From positions 3,658,001-3,722,000 of the forward strand of contig NZ_JAPENX010000001.1 of the NCBI RefSeq assembly GCF_026341815.1: a DNA stretch of 64,000 nucleotides, written 5' to 3'. Positions 10,669 through 20,470 of the stretch are shown here, piece by piece. This DNA comes from Streptomyces sp. NBC_00572. GTDB lineage: Bacteria > Actinomycetota > Actinomycetes > Streptomycetales > Streptomycetaceae. The notes beneath the pieces were generated by a model. It was not told the DNA's origin and made no database searches. It saw only the letters and a list, made by a program, of their open reading frames with translations. Position 1 is the first letter of the stretch. Every line of letters begins with the position of its first letter. Both the position numbers and the translations under genes were made by a program.

Positions 10669-11766
10669 TTACGAGGTGTGCGCCCCGCACGACTCCCGCA
10701 CCCGCAGCCTCGGCAGTAGCCCCAGATGACGTCGTGCCGCGTCCTCGTCCGGGCCCGCGTCCCGCTCGGCGAGTCGCTCCACGAGCAGTTCGGTGGCATG
10801 CCGCCCCACCTGCCGCTTGGGCGGCGCGACCGCCGTCAGCGGGGTGTCGGCGAGCGCCGCGACCTCGTCGTCGTACGCGATCAGGGCCAGGTCCTGCGGT
10901 ACCCGGACGCCCAGCTCGGCCAGGCGCTGCACGATCTCGATCGCGTCCACGTCGTTGTGCACCAGGGCAGCGCTCGCCAGGCCGGAGGCGACCGCCTCGT
11001 GCAGCGCCCGTACCGCCCGCTCGAAGCCCTCCGGATCCGCCTCCGCCGGTACGGAGTCGATGACCGGGCGCGGCTCCGCCAGGCCCAGGGTGCCCAGCGC
11101 CTCGGCGTACCCGGCGCGCACCGCGAGCGCGGTGGGCGAGTCCCGGCGCGCCACGAGCAGTGGCGTCGCATGGCCGAGGGAGAGCAGATGGCGCAGGGCG
11201 AGCAGGACGCCGTGGCCGTGGTCGGAGGCGACCCGGTCGAGGCCGTCGAGGGGGCTGCCGGGTTCGGCCCGGCGCTCCAGGAGCACCGCCGGCACGGGGA
11301 GTTCGGCCAGCCAGTCCCCGTACGCCCGCTGGTCCTCGGGCCCGCGCCAGCCGGGTGCGACGAGCACGCCCTCGGCGCCGGCCGCGAGCAGCCCCTCGGT
11401 GCGGGCCCGGTCCTCCTCCGGCCGGTAGTCCGAGACGCGCAGGACGAGTCGGGCGCCGGCGCGGGCGGCGGCCTCGTGCGCGCCCCGGATGACCTCGGCG
11501 AAGTAGTACGTGGCGGAGGGCGCGAGCAGGCCGATGACCAGGCCCTCACCGGGACGTCCGGCGCCCTGGGCGCCCTGTCGCCGAGGCCAGGACACCTGGC
11601 CGTGCACCCGGTCGAGCAGGCCCCGGCCGGCCAGGAGTTCGACGTCCCGGCGGGCGGTGACGGGGGAGACCCCGAGCCGCTCGGCCAGCTCGGCGACGCG
11701 GGCGGTGCCGCGCTCGCGCACCAGGGCCAGCAGTCGGTCGTGTCGTTCGGCAGCACTCTCGCGCAC
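10669..11766 (-). CDS. Transcriptional regulator: DeoR-type HTH fused to LacI-type sugar-sensing domain
   Basis: The 365-residue protein has a DeoR-like winged helix at residues about 5-60 (RVAELAERLGVSPVTARRDVELLAGRG). A periplasmic-binding-protein-like effector domain follows from about residue 75 (GLVIGLLAPSATYYFAEVIRGAHEAAARAGARL). The C-terminal half has the LacI/GalR layout, including ALVHNDVDAIEIVQRLAELGVRVPQDLALIAYDD. Such hybrids bind DNA as dimers and release it on binding a sugar. It lies upstream of and in the same direction as the transport operon, and divergent from the DUF2264 gene. It is the natural repressor of both, acting at the TGATCGAA-type repeats on either side. Confidence 0.88.
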   Translation of the reverse strand: MRESAAERHDRLLALVRERGTARVAELAERLGVSPVTARRDVELLAGRGLLDRVHGQVSWPRRQGAQGAGRPGEGLVIGLLAPSATYYFAEVIRGAHEAAARAGARLVLRVSDYRPEEDRARTEGLLAAGAEGVLVAPGWRGPEDQRAYGDWLAELPVPAVLLERRAEPGSPLDGLDRVASDHGHGVLLALRHLLSLGHATPLLVARRDSPTALAVRAGYAEALGTLGLAEPRPVIDSVPAEADPEGFERAVRALHEAVASGLASAALVHNDVDAIEIVQRLAELGVRVPQDLALIAYDDEVAALADTPLTAVAPPKRQVGRHATELLVERLAERDAGPDEDAARRHLGLLPRLRVRESCGAHTS

Positions 11767-11823
11767 GGCGCAGTTCCCCCTCGCGGTGGTGGTGGTTCCC
11801 CGACCTTAGTTCACACACGGCCC

Positions 11824-11857
11824 CGAATGATCGAACGGAAGAAAATTCGATCATTCG
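11824..11857. promoter_or_regulatory. Perfect 12-bp inverted repeat (probable operator) between regulator and DUF2264 gene
   Basis: CGAATGATCGAA (11824-11835) and TTCGATCATTCG (11846-11857) are exact reverse complements separated by ten bases. Each arm contains a GATC core. A third related copy, GTTCGATCGG, follows at about 11874-11883. The position between the divergent genes, and the matching half-site at 10643, suggest the binding site of the DeoR/LacI-type regulator. Confidence 0.7.
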
Positions 11858-11951
11858 CTCCGAATCTCTTGACGTTCGATCGGAGCCTGTCCAGGATTCC
11901 CGGCGACGCAGTCGTCACCGCAGGGAGCCCCAGGAAGCCGCAGGGAGCATC

Positions 11952-13781
11952 ATGCCCACGCCGCCCGAGAACCGTGAGCTCAGCCCGTACACCGGCTGGA
12001 CCCGTGCCCACTGGGAGGCCACGGCCGACCGACTCCTTCTGGCCGTACGCCCGTTCGCCGGCCCCTGCCACGGACTGATCCACCTGCCGGGCCCCCGCCC
12101 CAGCTGGTCCGGAGCCCGCTCCGACGGCCTGGAGGGTTGGGCCCGCACCTTCCTCCTCGCGGCACTCAGGGTCGCGGGCGGGCGGGGAGCCGACCCGCAC
12201 GACCACCTCTCCCGGTACGCCGAAGGCCTCGCCGCCGGGACCGCGAAGCCGGGACGTGCGGACGCGGACTCCTGGCCCCTCACCACCGACACCCGCCAGG
12301 CGATCGTCGAAGCCGCCTCCGTCGCCCTCGGCCTCCGCCTCACCCGCCCCTGGCTCTGGGACCGGCTCGACGACCGCACCCGCGAGCAGGTCGCCGACTG
12401 GCTCCGCCCCGCCCTCGGCCCGTCCCCCGTCGACAACAACTGGTGGCTCTTCGGCCTCACCGTCGCCGGCTTCCTCCAGGACGTGGGCGCCGACACCGAC
12501 CGGGCCGCCGCCACCGTCGACCGCTCACTCGCCCGGATCGAGGACTGGTACCTCGGCGACGGCTGGTACAGCGACGGCGACAACCGCGCCTTCGACCACT
12601 ACAACGCCTGGGCGCTGCACTTCTACCCCGTCCTCCACGCCCACCTCGCCGGCGACCGGGAGCTCCTCGACCGGTACGGGCCCCGCCTGCGCGCCCATCT
12701 CGACGACTACGTCCACCTCTTCGACGCCAACGGCGCCCCGCTCCCGTACGGGCGCTCCCTGATCTACCGCTTCGCCGCGGCGGCCGCACCCTGGCTCGGC
12801 ACCCTCACCGGGCACACCCCTCTCACTCCCGGTGGCACCCGCCGCCTCGCCTCCGGAACCCTGAGGTACTTCCTCGACCGCGGCGCCACCGACCCGAACG
12901 GCCTCCTCACCCTCGGCTGGCACGGCCCGTACGCGCCCCTGGTCCAGGAGTACTCGGGACCCGGGTCCCCCTACTGGGCGTCCAAGGGCTTCCTCGGCCT
13001 CCTCCTGCCCGCGGACCACCCCGCCTGGACCGACCCCGAGGAACCGCTGCCGGCCGAACGCGCCGACACCGTCCGCCCCTTCGCCCCGGCCGGACTCCTC
13101 GCCCAGACCACCGCCGCCGACGGACTCGTACGCCTCCACAACCACGGCAGCAACCACGTACAGAGCGCCGAGGCGGCCGAGGACGACCCCGGCTACGCCC
13201 GCCACGCCTACTCGACCCGTACGGGACCCACCACCGGTCCGGCCCCCGCCGACAACCACTTCGCCCTGCTGACGGAAGACGGGAAGACCACCACCCGGGG
13301 CCCCGCCGTCCCGGCCGGTACCGGCCCCGGCTGGGCCGCCTCCTGGCACACCCCGTACCCCGGTGTACGGATCCTCTCCGCGACCCTCGCCCACGGTCGC
13401 GCCGAGGTCCGCGCCCATCTCGTCCTCGGTGCTCCGGAAGGGACCCCCGTACGGCAGACCGGCTGGGCCACCACTCCCGAGGGGCCGCACGCACAGCTCC
13501 ACCCGGTCCACGGCTATCCGACGGACCGCGGAGCCACCGCACTCCCCACCGCACTCCCCACCGGGGAAACCCTGCAGGGCACCGACAGCCGCACCCTCGC
13601 CCTGCACGGCACGACGAGCGGCCCGGCCGCCCTCTTCGTCGCCCTCGCCTCGCTCACCGCCGAGCCCGCCCCGGCCCCCGTCACCGACCTCGCGGCCGTC
13701 CGGGTCGCCGGCCACACGCTCCACGTGACCTGGCGGAACGGAACCACCGCCGAACTGGACCTCGACGCGCGGGACCGGTGA
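11952..13781 (+). CDS. DUF2264 domain protein, probable carbohydrate-active helical-toroid protein
   Basis: This 609-residue protein matches the layout of DUF2264 proteins. The N-terminal half, residues about 15-370, is rich in Trp, Tyr and His (NNWWLFGLTVAGFLQDVG, WYSDGDNRAFDHYNAWALHF), as in alpha/alpha-toroid glycan-processing folds. The C-terminal half is beta-rich. There is no signal peptide, so it acts in the cytoplasm, probably on imported oligosaccharide. DUF2264 has no reaction that I can state with confidence. The ATG has GGGAG seven bases upstream. It is divergent from the regulator and shares its operator region, tying it to the sugar cluster. Confidence 0.82.
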   Translation: MPTPPENRELSPYTGWTRAHWEATADRLLLAVRPFAGPCHGLIHLPGPRPSWSGARSDGLEGWARTFLLAALRVAGGRGADPHDHLSRYAEGLAAGTAKPGRADADSWPLTTDTRQAIVEAASVALGLRLTRPWLWDRLDDRTREQVADWLRPALGPSPVDNNWWLFGLTVAGFLQDVGADTDRAAATVDRSLARIEDWYLGDGWYSDGDNRAFDHYNAWALHFYPVLHAHLAGDRELLDRYGPRLRAHLDDYVHLFDANGAPLPYGRSLIYRFAAAAAPWLGTLTGHTPLTPGGTRRLASGTLRYFLDRGATDPNGLLTLGWHGPYAPLVQEYSGPGSPYWASKGFLGLLLPADHPAWTDPEEPLPAERADTVRPFAPAGLLAQTTAADGLVRLHNHGSNHVQSAEAAEDDPGYARHAYSTRTGPTTGPAPADNHFALLTEDGKTTTRGPAVPAGTGPGWAASWHTPYPGVRILSATLAHGRAEVRAHLVLGAPEGTPVRQTGWATTPEGPHAQLHPVHGYPTDRGATALPTALPTGETLQGTDSRTLALHGTTSGPAALFVALASLTAEPAPAPVTDLAAVRVAGHTLHVTWRNGTTAELDLDARDR

Positions 13782-13786
13782 CCGCG

Positions 13787-14560
13787 CTACTTCGGCCCGT
13801 ACTTGCGGCCCGCCTTGGAGGAGACCCCGCCGAGCAGGCCGCGCGGCGCCAGCTTCACCACACCCATGAGGGCCTTGTAGCGGGGGTCGGGGATCGACAG
13901 CGTCTTCCCCCGGTCCAGGTCCGCGATCGCCGCCGTCACCAACTTGTCCGCGTCGAGCCACATCCAGCCCGGGATGTTGTCCGTCCCCATCCCGGCCCGC
14001 TCGTGGAACTCGGTCCGTACGAAGCCGGGGCAGAGCGCCATCAGCCGGACCCCGCTGCCCGCCAGGTCCCGGGCCGCGCCCTGGGTGAACTGCACGACCC
14101 AGGCCTTCGACGCCCCGTACGTGCCGCGGGGCACGAAGGCCGCCACCGACGCGACGTTCACCACGGAGCCCCGGTGGCGCTCCTTCATCGAGGCGGCGGC
14201 GGCCGAGGTCAGCCGCAGCACCGCCTCGCAGTGCACCGTGAGCATCTTCAGCTCGTCGGCCATGGACACTTCGAGGAAGCGGCCCTTGTTGCCGAAGCCG
14301 GCGTTGTTCACGAGCATGTCCACCGGCTGCTTCGGGTCCGAGAGCCGGGCCTCGACGGCGGCGATGCCCTTCTCCTCGGCGAGGTCCGCCGCGAGCACCT
14401 CGGCCTCGATGCCGTGCCGGTCGTGCAGCTCGGTCGCCTGCTCCCGAAGCCGCTTCACGTCCCGTGCCACGAGCACGACGTCGTGGCCGTCGGCCGCGAG
14501 CCTCCGTGCGAAGGCGGCCCCGATGCCCGCGGTGGCGCCCGTAATCAGTGCAGTCGTCAT
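13787..14560 (-). CDS. Short-chain dehydrogenase/reductase
   Basis: The 257-residue protein is a classical SDR. It has the cofactor motif TGATAGIGAAFARRLA at residues 8-23, NNAGFG near residue 87, a catalytic Ser in NVASVAAF and the YGASK active-site pair. The Arg in VARDVKRL after the second strand suggests NADP(H) preference. The substrate is unknown. The ATG at 14560 starts directly on the first strand (MTTALITGATAG), so the longer upstream frame is not real. The gene ends six bases beyond the convergent DUF2264 stop. Confidence 0.9.
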   Translation of the reverse strand: MTTALITGATAGIGAAFARRLAADGHDVVLVARDVKRLREQATELHDRHGIEAEVLAADLAEEKGIAAVEARLSDPKQPVDMLVNNAGFGNKGRFLEVSMADELKMLTVHCEAVLRLTSAAAASMKERHRGSVVNVASVAAFVPRGTYGASKAWVVQFTQGAARDLAGSGVRLMALCPGFVRTEFHERAGMGTDNIPGWMWLDADKLVTAAIADLDRGKTLSIPDPRYKALMGVVKLAPRGLLGGVSSKAGRKYGPK

Positions 14561-14610
14561 ACGGGCACGGTAGTGCCCCGCCGCGGACGCTCTTGTCCGC
14601 GTACCGGCGA

Positions 14611-15285
14611 CTACGCGCGCGCGTACTTCTCCGTGTACTGGCGTGCGAGCGCGAGGAGTCCGGACTCCATCCACTCGGCGGCGGCCAAGGTGCGGGGCAG
14701 CAGGGTGCGTTCGGCGGTCGCGGCGCGGTGCAGCAGCGCGACGGTGATGTCGTGCTCGGGCCGGTGGACGACGGTGATCGGGTCTCCGGCGCGGATCTCG
14801 CCCGGCTCGATCACCCGCAGCAGCGCGCCGGGTCCGGCCTCCGACTGCGTGAACCGCCGGACCCAGCCCTTCTCCTCCACGAAGCCCGCGAAGGTACGGC
14901 AGGGGATGCGGCCGCCGGTGACTTCGAGGACGACCTCCTCGCCGATCCGCCACCGCTCGCCGATCAGGGCCCCGTTCACGTCCAGGCCGAGGGTGGTGAG
15001 GTTCTCGCCGAACGAGCCGTTGGCGAGCGGGCGGCCGAGCTCCCGCTCCCACCGGTCCAGGTCCTCACGGGCGAAGGCGTACGCGGCCCGGTCGTTGCCG
15101 CCGTGGAAGCGCAGGTCGCAGACCGTGTCCCCGGCGAGCCCGCTCGTCCCGACACCGGGCGCCCCCGGCGCCTCGATCCGCACGGGCCCGTCGACGGGTC
15201 GCTTGTCGATGGCGGTGAGGCCGGAGGCGGCGTCGGTGTAGTCCACAGCCTTGGCGCGGCCCACGTTCACACTGAGCAAGGTCAT
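14611..15285 (-). CDS. MOSC domain protein (YiiM-like)
   Basis: The 224-residue protein has the MOSC fold of molybdenum-cofactor sulfurase C-termini and YiiM-type reductases. Characteristic stretches are LRFHGGNDRAAYAFAREDLDRWE and GSFGENLTTLGLDVN, and the conserved Cys is in GGRIPCRTFAGF. MOSC proteins carry sulfur or molybdenum cofactor or detoxify N-hydroxylated compounds; no specific partner is nearby. The C-terminal YiiM-like tail runs from about residue 165. A TAAAGT element ends six bases before the ATG, which suggests a leaderless message. Confidence 0.88.
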   Translation of the reverse strand: MTLLSVNVGRAKAVDYTDAASGLTAIDKRPVDGPVRIEAPGAPGVGTSGLAGDTVCDLRFHGGNDRAAYAFAREDLDRWERELGRPLANGSFGENLTTLGLDVNGALIGERWRIGEEVVLEVTGGRIPCRTFAGFVEEKGWVRRFTQSEAGPGALLRVIEPGEIRAGDPITVVHRPEHDITVALLHRAATAERTLLPRTLAAAEWMESGLLALARQYTEKYARA

Positions 15286-15365
15286 GTGGGTACTTTACGG
15301 GCACCGTCTCAAAGTCGTGAGCGAATATTCAGCGCACCACCCAAGACTCGCTTATGATGGAGTCC
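15286..15365. promoter_or_regulatory. Short divergent promoter region with start-proximal -10 elements
   Basis: On the minus strand TAAAGT (15297-15292) sits six bases before the MOSC ATG. On the plus strand TATGAT (15353-15358) sits seven bases before the LysR ATG at 15366. Both fit TAnnnT and the spacing of leaderless transcripts. No convincing -35 element was found on either side. A LysR protein could autoregulate from this gap. Confidence 0.45.
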
Positions 15366-16283
15366 ATGATCGAGGCACGTCATCTCCGCGTCCTGCGCGC
15401 TGTCGCCGCCACCGGCTCCTTCTCGGCCGCCGCGCGCGAACTCGGCTGCACCCAGCCCGCCGTCAGCCAGCAGATGAAGGCGCTCGAAGCCTCCGCCGGC
15501 ACGCCGCTGCTGATCCGTACGGCCCGCGAGATGCGCCTCACCCAGGCCGGTGAGGTCCTGGTCCGCCACGCCTCCGGCATCCTCGCCGGGCTCACCGCCG
15601 CGGAGGAGGAGGTCGCCGCGATCGCCGGGCTCCGTGCGGGCCGGGTCCGCCTGGTCTCCTTCCCCAGCGGCAGCTCCACCCTGGTCCCCACCGCGCTCGC
15701 CGCGCTGCGGGCCGCGCACCCCGGCACCCGCGTCTCGCTCGTCGAGGCCGAACCGCCGCGCTCGATCGAGATGCTCCGCGGGGGCGACTGCGACGTGGCC
15801 CTCGCCTTCCGCTACGGAGCGGGGCAGACCGGCCGACAGGCTGACGGGCAGGCCGAGTGGGACGACCTGGTCGTCCGGCCGATCCTCGCCGACCGTCTGG
15901 TGGGCCTCGTCCCCGAGGGCCACCGGCTCGCCGGGGCCGCGTCCGTCGGCATCGCCGAACTCGCCGACGAGTCCTGGATCGCGGGCTGCCCGCGCTGCCG
16001 CCGTCAGCTCGTGGACGTGTGCGAGGAGGCGGGATTCACCCCCCGCATCGACTTCGCCACCGACGACTACCCGGCCGTGGTGGGCCTGGTCGGCGCCGGT
16101 CTCGGCGTGGCCGTCCTGCCGGAGCTGGCCATCGAGTCCGTACGGCCCAAGGGTGCGCGGACCGTGGCCGTGGAGCCGGCCGTGGAGCGGGAGATCGTGG
16201 CCCTGACGCTGCCCGACCTGGCGCAGGTCCCGGCCGTCGCCGCCACGCTCGACGAACTGACCCGGGCCGCCACGCGCGCGTAG
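15366..16283 (+). CDS. LysR-family transcriptional regulator
   Basis: The 305-residue protein has an N-terminal winged helix (ATGSFSAAARELGCTQPAVSQQMKALEA, residues about 11-38) and a two-lobed effector domain from about residue 88. Three in-frame ATGs lie at 15354, 15357 and 15366. The third was chosen because it starts directly at MIEARHLRVLRAV, the family beginning. The effector domain has a CPRCRRQLVDVC cluster near residues 203-214 that could bind metal or sense redox; this is inference from spacing only. LysR proteins usually control a divergent gene, here the MOSC gene. Confidence 0.9.
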   Translation: MIEARHLRVLRAVAATGSFSAAARELGCTQPAVSQQMKALEASAGTPLLIRTAREMRLTQAGEVLVRHASGILAGLTAAEEEVAAIAGLRAGRVRLVSFPSGSSTLVPTALAALRAAHPGTRVSLVEAEPPRSIEMLRGGDCDVALAFRYGAGQTGRQADGQAEWDDLVVRPILADRLVGLVPEGHRLAGAASVGIAELADESWIAGCPRCRRQLVDVCEEAGFTPRIDFATDDYPAVVGLVGAGLGVAVLPELAIESVRPKGARTVAVEPAVEREIVALTLPDLAQVPAVAATLDELTRAATRA

Positions 16284-16394
16284 GTGTCGCGACACGCGCG
16301 TGGGCGCGGCTCCGGTCCTCCGTGCTCCTGGCCCTCCGTGTTCCTGGTCGTCCGTGCTGCTCCGTTGGGGCTGCTTAGTTGAGGAAACGTTCCT

Positions 16395-16793
16395 TCACAT
16401 GCGCTCCACAATCGGTCGGCCGGCTGCCGACGCCGCTGTCGTCATGGATGTCACGGAAGCCGCGGACGCGACCGATGCAACCGGCGTCGCCGTCGGTGCT
16501 GCTGCGATCAGGCGATTGCGCGCGCGTCCCATGAGCTCTTCGCGTTCGTCCTCGGTGAGGCCGCCCCATACGCCGTAGGGCTCCCGCACGGCGAGTGCGT
16601 GTGCCGCGCACTCCGCGCGTACCGGGCACCGCATGCAGACCTCTTTCGCCGAGTTCTCACGCGCACTCCGTGCCGCGCCGCGCTCTCCCTCGGGGTGGAA
16701 GAACAGGGAGCTGTCGACTCCGCGGCAGGCCGCGAGCAGTTGCCAGTCCCACAGATCGGCGTTGGGTCCGGGAAGGCGGGAGAAATCTGCCAT
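16395..16793 (-). CDS. whiD: WhiB-family iron-sulfur regulator WhiD
   Basis: The 132-residue protein carries the four cluster-binding cysteines at positions 23, 53, 56 and 62 and the GVWGG turn of WhiB-like proteins. The N-terminal sequence (MADFSRLPGPNADLWDWQLL) and the position next to bldM identify it as WhiD. WhiD is needed for late sporulation and septum placement and binds the principal sigma factor through its [4Fe-4S] form. The C-terminal 30 residues are a low-complexity Ala/Thr/Val/Ser run (TATPVASVASAASVTSMTT). As I recall, the S. coelicolor protein is about 20 residues shorter. It is divergent from bldM across a 432-base control region. Confidence 0.93.
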   Translation of the reverse strand: MADFSRLPGPNADLWDWQLLAACRGVDSSLFFHPEGERGAARSARENSAKEVCMRCPVRAECAAHALAVREPYGVWGGLTEDEREELMGRARNRLIAAAPTATPVASVASAASVTSMTTAASAAGRPIVERM

Positions 16794-17225
16794 TGCGCTT
16801 GTCCCCTTGAAACCGTGTCGAACGGATAGGTGGGCGGGTGGATGGCTGATGGCCGGGGCTCCTCGGGCCCCGATGGGTCCGGGTCGTACACCTACTGTCT
16901 AAGTAGATGTAAATATGACTCATTGCGAATCTAGCCACAGACACTGCGAAAAGGGAAGAAAACCCGCTAAATGGGGCATAGCTTTCGATGATGGGCAGAA
17001 GGGCCGCGTCGCTCTCCTCCGCGTACGTCCCCTCACGTAGAGTGCCGAACGCCGCCGTCCGACCCGTAACTCTTTCGAGTGACCGTCGTTGAGAGTGCGG
17101 AGGCGGTTGAAGGAACAAGCGATCGGGCAGGTGTCCGAGAGCGTCAATCGCACAGGTGACGATTACGTACAGCCCTGGAGGCTCAAGGTGACGCGCTACA
17201 GCTGCGAGAGTCGCGGAGGTCAGGC
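16794..17225. promoter_or_regulatory. whiD-bldM divergent control region
   Basis: This 432-base gap holds the promoters of two sporulation genes. The clearest element is the sigma-BldN-type promoter of bldM at 17065-17092. An AGTGA half-site like that of BldD lies at 17078-17082, between the -35 and -10, but no partner half was found. A relatively AT-rich stretch at 16890-16935 (TAAGTAGATGTAAATATGACTC) is the likely whiD promoter zone; no exact element was recognised there. GGAGGT five bases before the bldM ATG is its ribosome-binding site. Confidence 0.6.
17065..17092 (+). promoter_or_regulatory. Sigma-BldN-type promoter of bldM
   Basis: CGTAAC (17065-17070) and CGTTGA (17087-17092) are separated by exactly 16 bases, the consensus known for the developmental ECF sigma factor BldN. 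bldM is its classical target. Transcription would begin near 17099, leaving a leader of about 127 bases. Confidence 0.85.
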
Positions 17226-17837
17226 ATGACATCCGTTCTCGTCTGCGACGACTCCCCGCTTGCCCGAGAGGCGCTCCGCCGCGCGGTCGCGACCGTGCCC
17301 GGCGTCGAGCGCGTGACCACCGCGGCCAACGGCGAGGAAGTCCTCCGCCGCTGGGGCGCGGACCGCTCGGACCTGATTCTGATGGACGTACGCATGCCCG
17401 GTCTGGGCGGCGTGGAGACCGTCCGCCGGCTGCTCTCCGCGGACCCCGGCGCCCGCATCATCATGCTCACGGTCGCCGAGGACCTCGACGGCGTCGCCCT
17501 CGCGGTCGCCGCGGGTGCCCGTGGCTATCTGCACAAGGACGCCTCGCGCGCCGAACTGCGGGCCACCGTCACCCAGGCGCTGGCCGACCCGACCTGGCGG
17601 CTCGCTCCGCGTCGGCTCCGTTCGGCCGAGATGGGCGCCGCGCCCACCCTCACCGCGCGCGAGATCCAGGTCCTCGAAGGCATGAGCCACGGCCGGTCCA
17701 ACGCGGAGATCGGGCGCGAGCTCTTCCTCTCCGAGGACACCGTCAAGACCCACGCCCGGCGTCTCTTCAAGAAGCTGGGCGCCTCGGACCGGGCGCATGC
17801 CGTCGCCCTCGGATTCCGCTGGGGCCTGGTCCGCTGA
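17226..17837 (+). CDS. bldM: Orphan response regulator BldM
   Basis: The 203-residue protein has a receiver domain (residues 1-120; acidic pocket CDDSP, Asp54 in LILMDVRMPG, Lys in YLHKDASRAEL) and a LuxR/NarL helix-turn-helix (residues about 138-200, LTAREIQVLEGMSHGRSNAEIGRELFLSEDTVKTHARR). Length and sequence match streptomycete BldM. It drives aerial mycelium formation and, with WhiI, late sporulation genes. It is known as an atypical regulator without a partner kinase, and no kinase gene is adjacent here. The DNA-binding half lies close to the C-terminus. A sigma-BldN promoter lies upstream. Confidence 0.96.
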   Translation: MTSVLVCDDSPLAREALRRAVATVPGVERVTTAANGEEVLRRWGADRSDLILMDVRMPGLGGVETVRRLLSADPGARIIMLTVAEDLDGVALAVAAGARGYLHKDASRAELRATVTQALADPTWRLAPRRLRSAEMGAAPTLTAREIQVLEGMSHGRSNAEIGRELFLSEDTVKTHARRLFKKLGASDRAHAVALGFRWGLVR

Positions 17838-17990
17838 ATCGCAGGTCACCGGCCGCATCCCCGTCCTCGCCCGCGTCCGTCGTGGGGTGGACGGGGTGGG
17901 CTTGTGTCACTTCCCCGCGGAATGCCGCATCCTTGAGGTGTGGAGTTCCTCGGGGACGAGTCGATCGAGCGGGAGGGGAGGGCGCGGGAG

Positions 17991-18683
17991 ATGAGTACCG
18001 GCGCACCTGCTCATAACGCTTCGGTGCACAACTACGGACGCGGTGCCACGAACGCGGAAGCGTCGGGGCACCATGGAGCGATGCGCGACGACGAGACCGT
18101 GGGTTCCCCCATGCCTGCCGGGCAGGGGGAGATCGGCGCGCTCGTCCATCGTGCGGTCGACGGCGACGCCCAGGCGACGCACGACCTGCTCGCACGGGTG
18201 CACCCGCTCGCGCTGCGGTACTGCCGCACCCGCCTCAACCGGCTGCCGGGCGACGCCCGGCACTTCGTCGAGGACCTGGCCCAGGAGGTCTGTGTCGCCG
18301 TCCTGATGGCGCTGCCACGCTACAAGGACACGGGCAGGCCCTTCGAGGCCTTCGTCTTCGCCATCGCCGGGCACAAGGTCGCCGACCTCCAGCGGGCCGC
18401 CATGCGGCACCCGGGGTCGACGGCCGTTCCCTCCGACGAGATGCCCGAGCGGCCCGACGACTCCCTCGGCCCCGAGGAGCGCGCGCTCCTCAGCGACGAC
18501 GCCGAGTGGGCCAAGAAGCTGCTCGCCAATCTCCCGGAGAACCAGCGTGAACTGCTCGTGCTCCGCGTGGCGGTCGGACTGACCGCCGAGGAGACCGGGC
18601 AGATGCTCGGCATGTCCCCGGGGGCCGTCCGGGTCGCGCAGCATCGCGCGCTCAGTCGGCTCAGGGCGCTCGCGGAGCAGTGA
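17991..18683 (+). CDS. shbA: RNA polymerase sigma factor ShbA (ECF type)
   Basis: With the ATG at 17991 this is a 230-residue sigma factor. Region 2 covers residues about 60-130 ([44 protein letters not shown]) and region 4 about 175-228 ([45 protein letters not shown]). Its place between bldM and guaB matches ShbA, which is reported to transcribe hrdB, the principal sigma factor gene. The start is uncertain. The chosen ATG has GGGAGGGGAGG upstream, but a GTG at 17940 and an ATG at 18081 (MRDDETVG) are also in frame, and the first 30 residues are low-complexity. Confidence 0.87.
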   Translation: MSTGAPAHNASVHNYGRGATNAEASGHHGAMRDDETVGSPMPAGQGEIGALVHRAVDGDAQATHDLLARVHPLALRYCRTRLNRLPGDARHFVEDLAQEVCVAVLMALPRYKDTGRPFEAFVFAIAGHKVADLQRAAMRHPGSTAVPSDEMPERPDDSLGPEERALLSDDAEWAKKLLANLPENQRELLVLRVAVGLTAEETGQMLGMSPGAVRVAQHRALSRLRALAEQ

Positions 18684-18781
18684 TCCGAGGCGAGTCCGGC
18701 CGGGAAGTGGCCGGGCCGTAAGTGTTGCCGGGGCCTTTCGGCCCTTTCGTACACGTGCGAACGTCCAAAGCTTGCGGCTGA

Positions 18782-20364
<1,583 letters not shown>

Positions 20365-20375
20365 CACAGCGCGAC

Positions 20376-20419
20376 GCGTGGGGGCGGTTCCGGCATGTGG
20401 CCGGAGCCGCCCCTCACGC
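20376..20419 (+). terminator. Hairpin terminator after guaB
   Basis: The GC-rich inverted repeat pairs GGGGCGGTTCCGGC with GCCGGAGCCGCCCC with one wobble, and flanking GCGTG/CACGC arms extend it beyond a bulge. It begins 11 bases after the guaB stop. Confidence 0.75.
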
Positions 20420-20470
20420 TTGTGTCGGGGATACTGGTAGGCGCAGACGTAGAGGGAAAGGCCACACATC

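Noticed and set aside
17078..17082. BldD operator within the bldM promoter
   Set aside because: Only one AGTGA half-site is present, and no TCACC-like partner was found at a suitable distance.
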